Part shown: positions 1 to 7,499 of the stretch, in pieces
Numbering within the stretch: the stretch's first letter is position 1
Layout: each line of letters starts with the position of its first letter
Assembly: GCA_964652075.1 (NCBI GenBank)
Contig: CAZYZQ010000019.1
Coordinates: 1-25,149 of the forward strand
DNA from: CAZYZQ01 sp964652075
Lineage (GTDB): Bacteria > Bacillota > Clostridia > Oscillospirales > Oscillospiraceae
Reading direction: 5' to 3'
DNA length: 25,149 nucleotides
Translations under genes and position numbers: made by a program
The notes under the pieces: model-generated
What the model saw: only the letters and a program-made list of their open reading frames with translations
What the model was told of the DNA's origin: nothing
Databases searched by the model: none

Positions 1-309
1 CGGCCGGGCCAACGGCCATGCAAGCATGGGAGCGATCAGCAGATGCAGCGCTGTGCCAAGCAGCACCACCAGAAACGACACGCCATAGAAGTGCAGGACT
101 TTCCACCCATGATAGCGGAACAGATAGCGATAGGCATAGGTGCTCCACTTGCGCGGGAAGAAGCGGAAGCCATGCTCGAGAAGCGCCTCCTCATCCGTAA
201 ACGAGGCCAGAACCACCAGCACAAACGGCAGTACCGCCGCAAGCGCGCAGATGGTTAAAGTCAAAATCACAGCCGCCTGAAACGGACGTTCCGATCGATA
301 TCGCCGCAT
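1..309 (-). CDS. Carbohydrate ABC transporter permease, LplC/YtcP type (partial, cut by left edge)
   Basis: This is the N-terminal 103 codons of a MalG/LplC-type inner-membrane permease, the third of three tandem paralogues. It begins MRRYRSERPFQ, has a first membrane helix around residues 12-37, and contains the family segments FFPRKWSTYAYRYLF and GTALHLLIAPMLAWPLAR, which match the two upstream copies closely. The ATG at 309 lies 14 bases after the stop of the preceding permease, behind a G-rich but weak ribosome binding site. The last visible residue is Pro where the paralogues have Arg, but this is the window edge and should not be over-read. The EAA loop that contacts the ATPase is outside the window. 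It is presumably co-transcribed from the promoter at 2159-2187. Confidence 0.85.
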   Translation of the reverse strand, partial: MRRYRSERPFQAAVILTLTICALAAVLPFVLVVLASFTDEEALLEHGFRFFPRKWSTYAYRYLFRYHGWKVLHFYGVSFLVVLLGTALHLLIAPMLAWPLARP

Positions 310-323
310 CCGCGCCCCCCCAT

Positions 324-1217
324 TCACGTCTTCACCGTCCCCAGCCGGATCACCCGCGTGTACGCGCGGGAGAAGGCAGGGAGTAGCAGGAGAAATGGCA
401 ACATCCCAAGTACGCATTTTGCCATGCGCAGTGCGGTTTTTGGTCTATCGTAGATACTCCCCGGCTCCGGCGGAGCGCTCAAGCTAACCAGCGGCTCAAT
501 CCGAAATGCCTCCCAAAAAAGCCAGCTCTGAAAATTGAACAGGTGCCTATCCGTGATGTAATACAGTCCGTTGAACCAGTCGCCGCAGTAGCTGAGCGCA
601 ACCAGCAAACCGACTGTGGCCAGCACCGGCGCGGCCGCCGGCAGCGCAATCTTCCAATAGACCGCCCATTCCCCCGCGCCGTCCAGCTGCGCGGCGCGCA
701 CAAACTCCCGCGACACATTCACCCGGAAGTACTGCCGGTACAGCAGGATCTGCCAAGGCGTCAGCACGAGGTTCGGCAGCACCAGCGCCCAGATCGTATT
801 CTTGATATGGAACAGCTGCGTCCACACGATATACCACGGGAATGTCCCGCCCGAGAGCGCGAGCGGGAAGACAACGAGCGCCGTCATAGCCCGCCCGCGC
901 CGGAAATCCCGTCGCGCGAGTGGCCATGCAAGCAGCGGCGCAAGCAAAAGATGCAGCGCCGTGCCGCACGCCATTGCAATCACTGTCACGCCATAGGCGC
1001 GCAGCACCTGCCACCCCTGATAGCGGAACAGGTAGCGATAGGCATATGTGCTCCATTTCCAGATTACAAACCGATAGCCATGCTGTAACAACTCCCCTTC
1101 TTCCGCGAAGGAGCATAGCAAAACGAGTAGAAACGGCAGCGCAGCCAAAAGCGCGCACACAGACAGAAGCACAATCGCCACGAGTTGAAACGGACGCTCA
1201 GACGAATACCGTCGCAT
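324..1217 (-). CDS. Carbohydrate ABC transporter permease, LplC/YtcP type
   Basis: This 297-residue polytopic membrane protein belongs to the MalG-like permeases that form half of a sugar import channel. It has about six membrane helices and a C-terminal end (RLGTVKT) typical of the LplC/YtcP branch. The cytoplasmic EAA loop reads RAAQLDGAGE at roughly residue 175, so the conserved Glu is replaced by Arg, while the DGAGE part is kept. I chose the ATG at 1217 because AGGAGGTGCG sits just before it and because the next paralogue begins with the same MRRY; an in-frame ATG at 1235 would start before this site. The start overlaps the end of the upstream permease by 20 bases, suggesting coupled translation. 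Substrate is unknown. The altered EAA loop could mean a weakened ATPase contact (inference). Confidence 0.9.
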   Translation of the reverse strand: MRRYSSERPFQLVAIVLLSVCALLAALPFLLVLLCSFAEEGELLQHGYRFVIWKWSTYAYRYLFRYQGWQVLRAYGVTVIAMACGTALHLLLAPLLAWPLARRDFRRGRAMTALVVFPLALSGGTFPWYIVWTQLFHIKNTIWALVLPNLVLTPWQILLYRQYFRVNVSREFVRAAQLDGAGEWAVYWKIALPAAAPVLATVGLLVALSYCGDWFNGLYYITDRHLFNFQSWLFWEAFRIEPLVSLSAPPEPGSIYDRPKTALRMAKCVLGMLPFLLLLPAFSRAYTRVIRLGTVKT

Positions 1218-2115
1218 AAGCGCACCTCCTGTCAAGTTTTACCACCCCGAGCCGGATGGCACGGGTACAAATGCGGGAAAAAACCGGGAGCAGGAAGCAG
1301 TAGGGCAGCAGTAACAGGACGCTCAGCGCTGCGCTGAACGGAAGTCCCGGTATCGGCGGAAACGTTGGCGCCGCGCTCCAGGAGCTTATCCCCCGCCAGT
1401 AGTGGATCACCGTATTCGTCAGGATTTGCAGGTTATACAGGCGCGTATCCGTGATATAGTACAGCGGATTGATCCAATCGTCATAATAGCCGACCGCAAC
1501 GAACAGGCAAACCGCCGCAACCGCCGGTGCGGAGAGCGGCAGGACGAGTGATCGGTAGATCCGCCACTCCCCCGCACCGTCCAGCCGTGCCGCGTCCAGC
1601 AGCGGCTGCGGCAGATTTGCGCGGAAGGCCTGCCGGTACAGCAGCACCTGCCACGGCGTCAGCACGAGATTTGGCAGCAGATAGGCCCAGAGGGTGTTTT
1701 TCAAATGGAGCACCTCGCCCCACAACAGATACGACGGCGTCACCCCGCCCGACAGCGCCAGCGGAAACACGACAAGCGCCGTCACAATGTGCCTTCGCGG
1801 ATAGTCCCGCCGCGTGAGTGGCCACGCGAGTAGCGGTGCGATCAGCAGGTGCAGCGCCGTGCCGCACACCACTGCAAACGCCGTCACACCGCAGGCGCGC
1901 AGGTATTTTTCGCCCCAGTAGCGGAACAGATATTCGTATGCATACCCGCTCCACTTGCGCGGGAAGAATCGGAACCCGTGCTTCGTAAGCGACGCCTCCT
2001 CCGTCAGAGATGCCAGCAGAACCAGCGCAAACGGCACAAGCGCCGTCAATGCGCAAACCGTCAGGAGCAGAACGACGACACACTGGAATACCTTGTCCTG
2101 TCTCGCGCGCTGCAT
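1198..2115 (-). CDS. Carbohydrate ABC transporter permease, LplC/YtcP type, with C-terminal extension
   Basis: This is a 305-residue sugar ABC permease of the MalG/LplC group and the first gene of the tandem permease operon. The EAA loop reads DAARLDGAGEWRIY, with Asp in place of the usual Glu. The family end LGVVK is followed by 12 extra residues (LDRRCAYATVFV) encoded by the ribosome binding site and first codons of the next gene, so the ancestral stop appears lost. The ATG at 2115 is preceded by AAGAGGTGACTGCG, whereas the longer ORF start at 2151 has no such site. A sigma-A promoter at 2159-2187 lies directly upstream. Identity as a permease is secure; its substrate and whether it pairs with the LplB-type gene at 4297-5649 are not known. 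Confidence 0.9.
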   Translation of the reverse strand: MQRARQDKVFQCVVVLLLTVCALTALVPFALVLLASLTEEASLTKHGFRFFPRKWSGYAYEYLFRYWGEKYLRACGVTAFAVVCGTALHLLIAPLLAWPLTRRDYPRRHIVTALVVFPLALSGGVTPSYLLWGEVLHLKNTLWAYLLPNLVLTPWQVLLYRQAFRANLPQPLLDAARLDGAGEWRIYRSLVLPLSAPAVAAVCLFVAVGYYDDWINPLYYITDTRLYNLQILTNTVIHYWRGISSWSAAPTFPPIPGLPFSAALSVLLLLPYCFLLPVFSRICTRAIRLGVVKLDRRCAYATVFV

Positions 2116-2158
2116 CGCAGTCACCTCTTTTCTGGCGCAGTGAGCTTTCATTAACTAC

Positions 2159-2187
2159 AGCATACCATGTTTCCGGATTAATGTCAA
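2159..2187 (-). promoter_or_regulatory. Sigma-A promoter of the tandem permease operon
   Basis: On the minus strand a perfect -35 TTGACA (2187-2182) is followed after 17 bases by TATGCT (2164-2159), a 4/6 match to TATAAT. It lies 44 bases upstream of the permease start at 2115 and just after the terminator of the kinase gene, so the three permeases form a separate transcription unit. Confidence 0.75.
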
Positions 2188-2206
2188 CAAATTTTCACCG
2201 TTCTAA

Positions 2207-2246
2207 AGCAAAAGCCGCAGGACAGGTTTTCACCTGCCCTGCGGCC
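2207..2246 (-). terminator. Intrinsic terminator after the glucokinase gene
   Basis: An inverted repeat with arms GCCGCAGG-a-CAGGT and ACCTG-c-CCTGCGGC (2214-2245) forms a stem of about 14 pairs with one mismatch and a 4-base loop. Reading on the minus strand it is followed by TTTTGCTTT. It ends the glucokinase transcript, 21 bases past the stop codon. Confidence 0.85.
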
Positions 2247-2266
2247 ATAAACATGGAAAGAAGAAA

Positions 2267-3205
2267 TCAGCCGTCAATAATCATCTTGCAGCCGCCGTAA
2301 ATCGCAGCATCGTTGCCGAGCGTCGCCAGCGCGAACTTCGTGCCGCGGCAGGCGTGGAACGCGACCTTCTGGAAATACTTCTCCGTGACCTCCGTGACAA
2401 TGGAGCCTGCCTTGGAGACGCCGCCGCCGATGACGATAACCTCGGGGTCAACCGTCACGCAGACCTTCGCCATCGTCGTGCCGAGGATCCTGCCGAACTC
2501 CTCGACAACGCCCTGTGCGAACTCGTCGCCAGCCTTGGCCGCGTCAAACACGTCCTTGCAGGTGAAGTCCGGGATAGATTCGAGGCTGGACTTGCCGCCC
2601 TTTTCAAGGCCGCGCGTGGCAAGCCGCACGACGCCGGTTGCGGAGCAATACTGCTCCAGGCAGCCGTGGCCGCCGCAGTTGCAGGCCAGCGTCTCATTCT
2701 CATTGACGCACATATGGCCAATCTCGCCGCCCGCGCCGTTTGCGCCCGCGAGAATCTTGCCCTCGACGATGATGCCCGCGCCGACGCCCGTGCCCAGCGG
2801 CAGGACAACCGCGTTGCTGTAGCCCTTCGCGCCGCCCTGCCACAGCTCGCCCAGTGCGGCGACATTAGCGTCGTTACCGGCCTTGACCGGCATCTTGACC
2901 TTCTCAGAGAGCGCCTGCTCGACGTTGAAGACGCCCCAGCCGAGGTTGACGCAGCGGTTGACCACGCCACCCGCCGTGACGGGGCCGGGAACATCGAGGC
3001 CAACGCCCTGCACGTCGTCCGTCGTCAGGTTCTTCTCCGCCATCTTCGCGGCGATGGCAGCGGCGATATCGTCGAGAATCTGCGCGCCCGCGTTCTCCGT
3101 GACCGTGGGGATCTCCCACTTTTCAAGCAGTACGCCGGTCGTCTCAAACAGGCCCATCTTGATGGTAGTGCCGCCGATATCGACGCCAAAGCCGTATTTT
3201 TTCAT
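2267..3205 (-). CDS. glcK: ROK-family glucokinase
   Basis: This 312-residue cytoplasmic sugar kinase phosphorylates glucose (or a related hexose) with ATP, feeding imported sugar to glycolysis. Visible landmarks are the ATP-binding DIGGTT at residues 9-14, GLDVPGP near 69-75, the catalytic Asp in GNDANVAALGE (Asp112), EIGH at 161-164, and the ROK zinc site CNCGGHGC (Cys175, Cys177, Cys182, with His164). Length fits the family. The ATG at 3205 follows GGAGGAATATACC; five codons further upstream lies another in-frame ATG without a site. It sits downstream of the permease pair behind a terminator, and I see no clear promoter in 3206-3290, so read-through is possible. Glucokinase is most likely; another hexose or ManNAc-type ROK kinase cannot be excluded. 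Confidence 0.93.
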   Translation of the reverse strand: MKKYGFGVDIGGTTIKMGLFETTGVLLEKWEIPTVTENAGAQILDDIAAAIAAKMAEKNLTTDDVQGVGLDVPGPVTAGGVVNRCVNLGWGVFNVEQALSEKVKMPVKAGNDANVAALGELWQGGAKGYSNAVVLPLGTGVGAGIIVEGKILAGANGAGGEIGHMCVNENETLACNCGGHGCLEQYCSATGVVRLATRGLEKGGKSSLESIPDFTCKDVFDAAKAGDEFAQGVVEEFGRILGTTMAKVCVTVDPEVIVIGGGVSKAGSIVTEVTEKYFQKVAFHACRGTKFALATLGNDAAIYGGCKMIIDG

Positions 3206-3288
3206 GGTATATTCCTCCAATTTTCAACAATTTCAGTTTTTCTGTCCGCCCCGCTCCCGCATTCACCCACGGCTGCAGGCGGCAATCA

Positions 3289-3342
3289 AGAAAAAGGCTG
3301 TCGCAAAACCTCTGCCAATGGGCAGCATTCCACGACAGCCTT
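3289..3342 (-). terminator. Intrinsic terminator after the permease pair
   Basis: The arms AAGGCTGTCG (3294-3303) and CGACAGCCTT (3333-3342) pair fully, with a smaller inner hairpin CTGCC-aatg-GGCAG between them. On the minus strand the structure is followed by TTTTTCTTG. It lies 36 bases after the stop of the LplC-type permease and before the glucokinase gene. Confidence 0.85.
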
Positions 3343-3378
3343 ATTTCATTTAGCTAGGACACATCCAAACAACGGGAA

Positions 3379-4281
3379 TTACTCCTTGACACCGCCCAGC
3401 GTGATACCTGCGACGAACGCCTTCTGGAAGAACGGGTAGAGGATGAGGATCGGCAGAGTACCAACAACGGCCATAGCCATACGAATGGAGGTACTCGGCA
3501 GGTCCGCGACGACAGAGCCGCTGCCGGTGCTCGACAGGGTGGCCAGCGCCTTGATGTTGTTCAGGATGGAGTTCAGCAGCACCTGCAGGGAATACAGCTT
3601 GGTGTCGGTGATGTAGTACAGACCGTTCACCCAGTCGTTCCAGTAGCCGATGCCGACCATCAGGCCGATCGTTGCCAGAATCGGCAGCGACAGCGGCAGG
3701 ACAATCTTGAAGTAGATGTAGTATTCTCCTGCGCCGTCCAGCTTCGCCGCTTCTATCAACGATGGATGGATATTTGAGGCGAAGTTGTTCTTATACAGGA
3801 TGATGTACCATGCGTTGAACACGAGGCTCGGGAAGATCAGGGCCCAGATCGTGTTCTTCACGTGGAAGATCTGCGACCACATGATGTAGGACGGAACCAT
3901 ACCACCATTGAACAGCATCGTGAAGAAGACCAGGAAGGTCATGACTCTCGCGCGCGAGTAGTCTCTTCTCGAAAGCGGCCACGCCAGCATCGGGCCGATG
4001 AGAAGGCTCAGGCAGGTGCCGACGATGGTGATCAGGAAGGTGATGCCGTAGGCGCGAAGGATCTTCGCACGGTTGGTGATGAACAGATACTTGTAAGCGT
4101 AGCCGCTCCACTTGGTCGGCCAGAAGCCGTAACCATATTTCAGCAGGTGATCTTCTGCCGTCAGAGAAGAAGCGGCCAGCAGAATGAACGGCAACAGGGC
4201 GGAAAGCGCACACAGGGTCAGAATAATAATGACAATTGCCTGGAAAATCTTCTCGCCAGTACCCTTGACTCCACTATCCAT
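3379..4281 (-). CDS. Carbohydrate ABC transporter permease, LplC/YtcP type
   Basis: This 300-residue membrane permease is the MalG-side half of a sugar importer and the partner of the LplB-type gene 15 bases upstream. It has about six membrane helices, the intact EAA loop IEAAKLDGAGEYYIYFKIVLP (residues about 176-196) that docks onto the ATPase, and the family ending LGGVKE. The ATG at 4281 is preceded by AAGGAGGTATATAC, an optimal ribosome binding site. It is the apparent full-function version of the three LplC-like copies further left, which share its overall sequence but have altered EAA loops or are incomplete. Systems of this group commonly borrow a shared MsmX-type ATPase encoded elsewhere (family knowledge), consistent with no ATPase here. 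The substrate is probably an oligosaccharide. Confidence 0.93.
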   Translation of the reverse strand: MDSGVKGTGEKIFQAIVIIILTLCALSALLPFILLAASSLTAEDHLLKYGYGFWPTKWSGYAYKYLFITNRAKILRAYGITFLITIVGTCLSLLIGPMLAWPLSRRDYSRARVMTFLVFFTMLFNGGMVPSYIMWSQIFHVKNTIWALIFPSLVFNAWYIILYKNNFASNIHPSLIEAAKLDGAGEYYIYFKIVLPLSLPILATIGLMVGIGYWNDWVNGLYYITDTKLYSLQVLLNSILNNIKALATLSSTGSGSVVADLPSTSIRMAMAVVGTLPILILYPFFQKAFVAGITLGGVKE

Positions 4282-4296
4282 GTATATACCTCCTTC

Positions 4297-5649
4297 TTAG
4301 AACAGCGCGTTCTCTTTGTCGACCTTGCGGGTAATCAGATTGACAGCCATGACCAGGATGAAGCCCAGCACAGACTGGAATGCACTCGCAGCAGACGCCA
4401 TAGAGAGGTTGTTGAGTTTCATAAGTGCGCGGTACACGTATGTATCAATGGTCTGCGTGACCTGATACAGCGAACCGGAGTCCATCGTGACCTGATAGAA
4501 CAGGCCGAAATCGGAGTACATGATACGGCCGCAGCTCATAATGAACAGGGTCATAATGGTCGGCTTCAGCAGCGGCAGCGTGATCTTGAAGATCTGCTGG
4601 ATCTTGCTGCAGCCGTCGATGTAGGCCGCCTCATACAGGGAGCGGTCAATACCGACAATCGAGGACAGGTAAATGATCGAGTTGTAACCGAGCTGTTTCC
4701 ATACCTGCACGAACGTCAGGATGAACGGCCAGTACTTTCTGGTTGCGTAGAAGTTGATGTGGTTCTGCTCGTGGAAGATCGCGTTGTTGACCCAGCCGGA
4801 GGAGGAGCTCAGGAAACCGTAGACGATGTAGGACACGATAACCATGGAGATCAGCTGCGGCAGCAGGATCAGGGTCTGCGAAACTCTCTGGAACCACTTG
4901 AACCAGACCTCGGACAGGCAGATACCGACGATAACGCCGACCACGATGCCGAGGATGATAAAGACGATGTTGTAGGCCATCGTGTTCCGGGTGATGACCC
5001 ACGCGTCGCTGGACTGGAACAGGAACTTGAAGTTGTCAAAGCCGCACCACGGGCTCTTCCAGATACCGATCGTGAAGTTGATCTTCTTGAACGCGAGGGA
5101 GATACCGACCATCGGCAGGTAGTTGTTGATGATGAGGTACGCGAAGCCGGGCACGATCATAAAGTCGAGCATGCACAGGACTTTATTGACATACAGGATT
5201 CGCATGCCGGACGCCAGCATCAGAACGCCTGTGAGCAGGAATATGATGAGGCCCCAGCTCATGCCGGTCTTCTTCGCGCCGTCCAAAACGGAACCGATAT
5301 TGATGATGAAGACGACGCTGCAAATCAGAGCAGCGGCGCCACAGATGCCGATCACCAGACCGCACAGCTTTTTATTGAGCTTGCCATAGAAGACAATCAC
5401 AATTGCAGCGAGGACGATGAAGGCGAGCGCAACGATCAGCGGGATAACCGGATCTACTGTAGTGACCACCTTTGTGCCCTTTGAATTCCAAAGGGTGGTG
5501 CCAGTAAGAAAACGGTAGCCGGAGATCGTCAACACTTTTCCGCTCTTGTAGTGCCCAAAGGGCATCAGGAAGGACAGAATCGACAGTACCGCGACGATCC
5601 AAACCATCAATTTGGTTTGAAGACCGTCATTTAACTTCTTCTTTTCCAT
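4297..5649 (-). CDS. Carbohydrate ABC transporter permease, LplB type, with extra N-terminal membrane domain
   Basis: This 450-residue protein is the MalF-side permease of a sugar ABC importer. The canonical permease begins near residue 155 (KVLCMLDFMIVPGFAYLII) and includes the EAA loop YEAAYIDGCSKIQQIFKITLP at about 339-359 and a C-terminal KENALF. LplB-type permeases are normally about 300 residues; here roughly 150 residues precede the domain and hold four predicted membrane helices (about 14-30, 67-88, 96-117 and 130-153), with a short non-membrane loop at 33-65 after the first. The ATG at 5649 follows AAAAGGAGCCAAATC. It is the first gene of an operon with the LplC-type permease, transcribed from 5864-5892 with a leader of about 200 bases. 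No substrate-binding protein gene is adjacent. Confidence 0.9.
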   Translation of the reverse strand: MEKKKLNDGLQTKLMVWIVAVLSILSFLMPFGHYKSGKVLTISGYRFLTGTTLWNSKGTKVVTTVDPVIPLIVALAFIVLAAIVIVFYGKLNKKLCGLVIGICGAAALICSVVFIINIGSVLDGAKKTGMSWGLIIFLLTGVLMLASGMRILYVNKVLCMLDFMIVPGFAYLIINNYLPMVGISLAFKKINFTIGIWKSPWCGFDNFKFLFQSSDAWVITRNTMAYNIVFIILGIVVGVIVGICLSEVWFKWFQRVSQTLILLPQLISMVIVSYIVYGFLSSSSGWVNNAIFHEQNHINFYATRKYWPFILTFVQVWKQLGYNSIIYLSSIVGIDRSLYEAAYIDGCSKIQQIFKITLPLLKPTIMTLFIMSCGRIMYSDFGLFYQVTMDSGSLYQVTQTIDTYVYRALMKLNNLSMASAASAFQSVLGFILVMAVNLITRKVDKENALF

Positions 5650-6138
5650 GATTTGGCTCCTTTTCTCTAAGGTTTTTGCTCTGCTTCCGCCCTTCCCGAA
5701 TGAAAGTCCGGGTTTTCACACAGCAAAACAGGAAGACTCGTCCTCCGACCTGCCCCGGCGCCTCTGCCTGGCGGGCAAAAGCGGCGTTGCGGCGGCACAG
5801 CCGGCTCCGGTCACTACGCGGACGGCCCTGCCGCAATCAGATTGGAGTACTTCGTTTGCATCCATTATACGAGATGAGTCCGAAAACTACAATAACAAAT
5901 GTGAATTTCGTGATTAATTCCCATTTTGCATCCTCGTTTTTTGGTAAACCTGACCGAAGATTGGGGCTTGACTTTTCCGAACTCCTTGATATCTTATGAA
6001 AAGCACAGTTGTTTTCCTTATTTTGGCCAACAGCCAGCGTGCAAACTGTTCAAACAGCACAGTAAACACTTTTTATAAATGTCATTTTCCGGCCCGATTT
6101 TGTCACTTGTTTGTAATGTATTTGTAATATTTTTGTTC
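5650..6138. other. Long divergent intergenic region
   Basis: This gene-free stretch separates the minus-strand permease operon from the plus-strand acyltransferase. The part from 5650 to about 5857 is the GC-rich leader of the permease mRNA; I recognise no riboswitch in it, only a short hairpin near 5690-5720. The part from 5880 to 6138 is AT-rich and holds several small dyads: GAATT-N8-AATTC (5903-5920), TTGGCCAA (6023-6030) and CTGTT-ca-AACAG (6046-6057). Two direct repeats TTTGTAA occur at 6110-6116 and 6121-6127, one helical turn apart and just upstream of the acyltransferase promoter. No convincing tRNA, coding sequence or mobile element is seen. Confidence 0.5.
5864..5892 (-). promoter_or_regulatory. 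Promoter of the LplB/LplC permease operon
   Basis: On the minus strand a perfect TATAAT (5869-5864) is preceded after 17 bases by a weak -35, TTGTAG (5892-5887). A dyad GAATT-N8-AATTC at 5903-5920 lies directly upstream of the -35, where an activator could bind. The weak -35 fits an activated promoter, which is inference. Confidence 0.6.
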
Positions 6139-6166
6139 TTGCCTTCTGGCGGCGACCTGCTATAAT
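6139..6166 (+). promoter_or_regulatory. Promoter of the MBOAT/SGNH operon
   Basis: A perfect TATAAT at 6161-6166 has an extended -10 (TGC before it) and is preceded after 16 bases by TTGCCT (6139-6144), a 4/6 match to the -35. It lies 43 bases upstream of the ATG at 6210. Confidence 0.7.
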
Positions 6167-6209
6167 AATTTCCAGCATCTGATTATGTCAACTTGAAGGA
6201 GACACCGCC

Positions 6210-7487
6210 ATGGCCTTTACATCGCTGCGCTTTATTTTTCTGTTCCTGCCGGCCTGCTTTCTGCTCGCCGCACTCTGCCCGCTCCGCTGGCGCAGGTACG
6301 TGCTGCTGCTGGAAAGTCTCGCCTTCTGTGCCTTTGCCGGCTGGCAGGCGGTGGCGGCGCTGCTGGGCGCGGGTTGCGTCAATTATCTGTTGCTTCTCTC
6401 CAAACGGCGGCTGTGCCAGATCGCGGCCGTCGTACTCGATGTCGCGGCGATGGTGCTGTGCAAGGTCTTCGGCATACTGCCGCTCGGATGCAGCTTCTAT
6501 CTGTTCCAGCTCATCGGGATCCAGCTAGCGCGCTTTCGCGGCGGCGCGCGGCCAGGCGTGCGGGACTTTGCGCTGGAGCTGCTGTTCTTTCCGAAGCTGG
6601 CGCAGGGGCCGATTTTACGCGCCGGGGCGCTGGCGGAGCAGGAAGGGCGGATCGCCTTCCCGGGGCGCGGGCTGCGCCTTTTCGTGCTGGGGCTGTGCTG
6701 CAAGGTGCTGCTTGCGGACAAGCTGTCGCTGCTCTGGGCGCAGGTCGGCACGATCGGGGTGGAGAGCATCTCCACGCCAATGGCGTGGCTTGCGCTGGCA
6801 GGCTTCTGTATCCAGCTCTTTCTGGATTTTCAGGGCTACTGCCTCATGGCGCTCGGCGTGGCCGGCCTGCTGGGCTATGAGCTGCCGGAAAACTTTCTCG
6901 GCCCCTTCGGCGCGAAGAGCATCTCGTCGTTCTACCGCCGCTGGCACCGCACGCTCGGATTATGGTTCCGGGATTATGTCTACATCCCGCTCGGCGGCAG
7001 CCGCTGCCCGCCCGCGCAGACGGCGTGTAACCTTTTGATCGTCTGGCTCCTGACCGGCCTCTGGCACGGGCTGCGCTGGCACTATCTCGCCTGGGGCCTG
7101 TTTACGGGCGTCCTGATTGTGCTGGAGCACCGCTTTTATGGAAAAAAGCTGGAATCCCTGCCGGTACTGGGGCATTTTTATGTGCTTTTCCTGATTCCGA
7201 TGAGCTTCGTCCTGTTCTCCGGCGTCAACGCGGGTGCGTTTTTCGGCCGGCTGTTCGGGCTGACGCCGCAGGCCGTGGCGTTCTCCGGTGATTTTCTGAA
7301 GTATCTCGGCGAATTCTGGCCGTATCTGCTTGCGGGCGCGCTTTTTTGTATCCCCGCTGTCGAAAAATGGCTGAAAAGGTCGGAGAACAACCTGCTGCAA
7401 ACCCTGCTGCTCGCCGTCTGCTTCTGGCTGTGCGTGCGGCAGATCCGGCTTGTCGGCGCAAATCCGTTCCAATACCTGCAATTCTAA
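6210..7487 (+). CDS. MBOAT-family membrane O-acyltransferase
   Basis: This 425-residue polytopic membrane protein belongs to the DltB/AlgI/PatA group, which moves acyl (often acetyl) groups across the membrane onto cell-envelope polymers. It opens with FTSLRFIFLFLP, a typical AlgI-like start. It contains FFPKLAQGPI (about 126-135), SSFYRRWHRTLGLWFRDYVYIPLGG (split about 239-263, with Trp245 and His246) and the catalytic-type His286 in TGLWHG. It is a little shorter than AlgI proteins. The ATG at 6210 follows GAAGGAGACACCGCC. The next gene starts 12 bases downstream and encodes an exported SGNH-like protein, the standard partner arrangement (compare PatA/PatB and AlgI/AlgJ). The acceptor polymer, peptidoglycan or a surface glycan, cannot be told from sequence. 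Confidence 0.92.
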   Translation: MAFTSLRFIFLFLPACFLLAALCPLRWRRYVLLLESLAFCAFAGWQAVAALLGAGCVNYLLLLSKRRLCQIAAVVLDVAAMVLCKVFGILPLGCSFYLFQLIGIQLARFRGGARPGVRDFALELLFFPKLAQGPILRAGALAEQEGRIAFPGRGLRLFVLGLCCKVLLADKLSLLWAQVGTIGVESISTPMAWLALAGFCIQLFLDFQGYCLMALGVAGLLGYELPENFLGPFGAKSISSFYRRWHRTLGLWFRDYVYIPLGGSRCPPAQTACNLLIVWLLTGLWHGLRWHYLAWGLFTGVLIVLEHRFYGKKLESLPVLGHFYVLFLIPMSFVLFSGVNAGAFFGRLFGLTPQAVAFSGDFLKYLGEFWPYLLAGALFCIPAVEKWLKRSENNLLQTLLLAVCFWLCVRQIRLVGANPFQYLQF

Positions 7488-7499
7488 AGGGGGCGCGGC

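Noticed and set aside
2354..3439. Long plus-strand reading frame opposite the glucokinase gene
   Set aside because: It is the antisense shadow of a well-supported ROK kinase and has no ribosome binding site or recognisable domain; high GC content creates long shadow frames.
3862..5484. A 540-codon plus-strand frame opposite the permease pair
   Set aside because: It is a His/Asp/Gln-rich shadow of two membrane permease genes, starting inside one and ending inside the other.
5627..5836. A small minus-strand leader peptide upstream of the LplB-type permease
   Set aside because: The frame is Arg-rich, overlaps the permease start out of frame and lacks a ribosome binding site.
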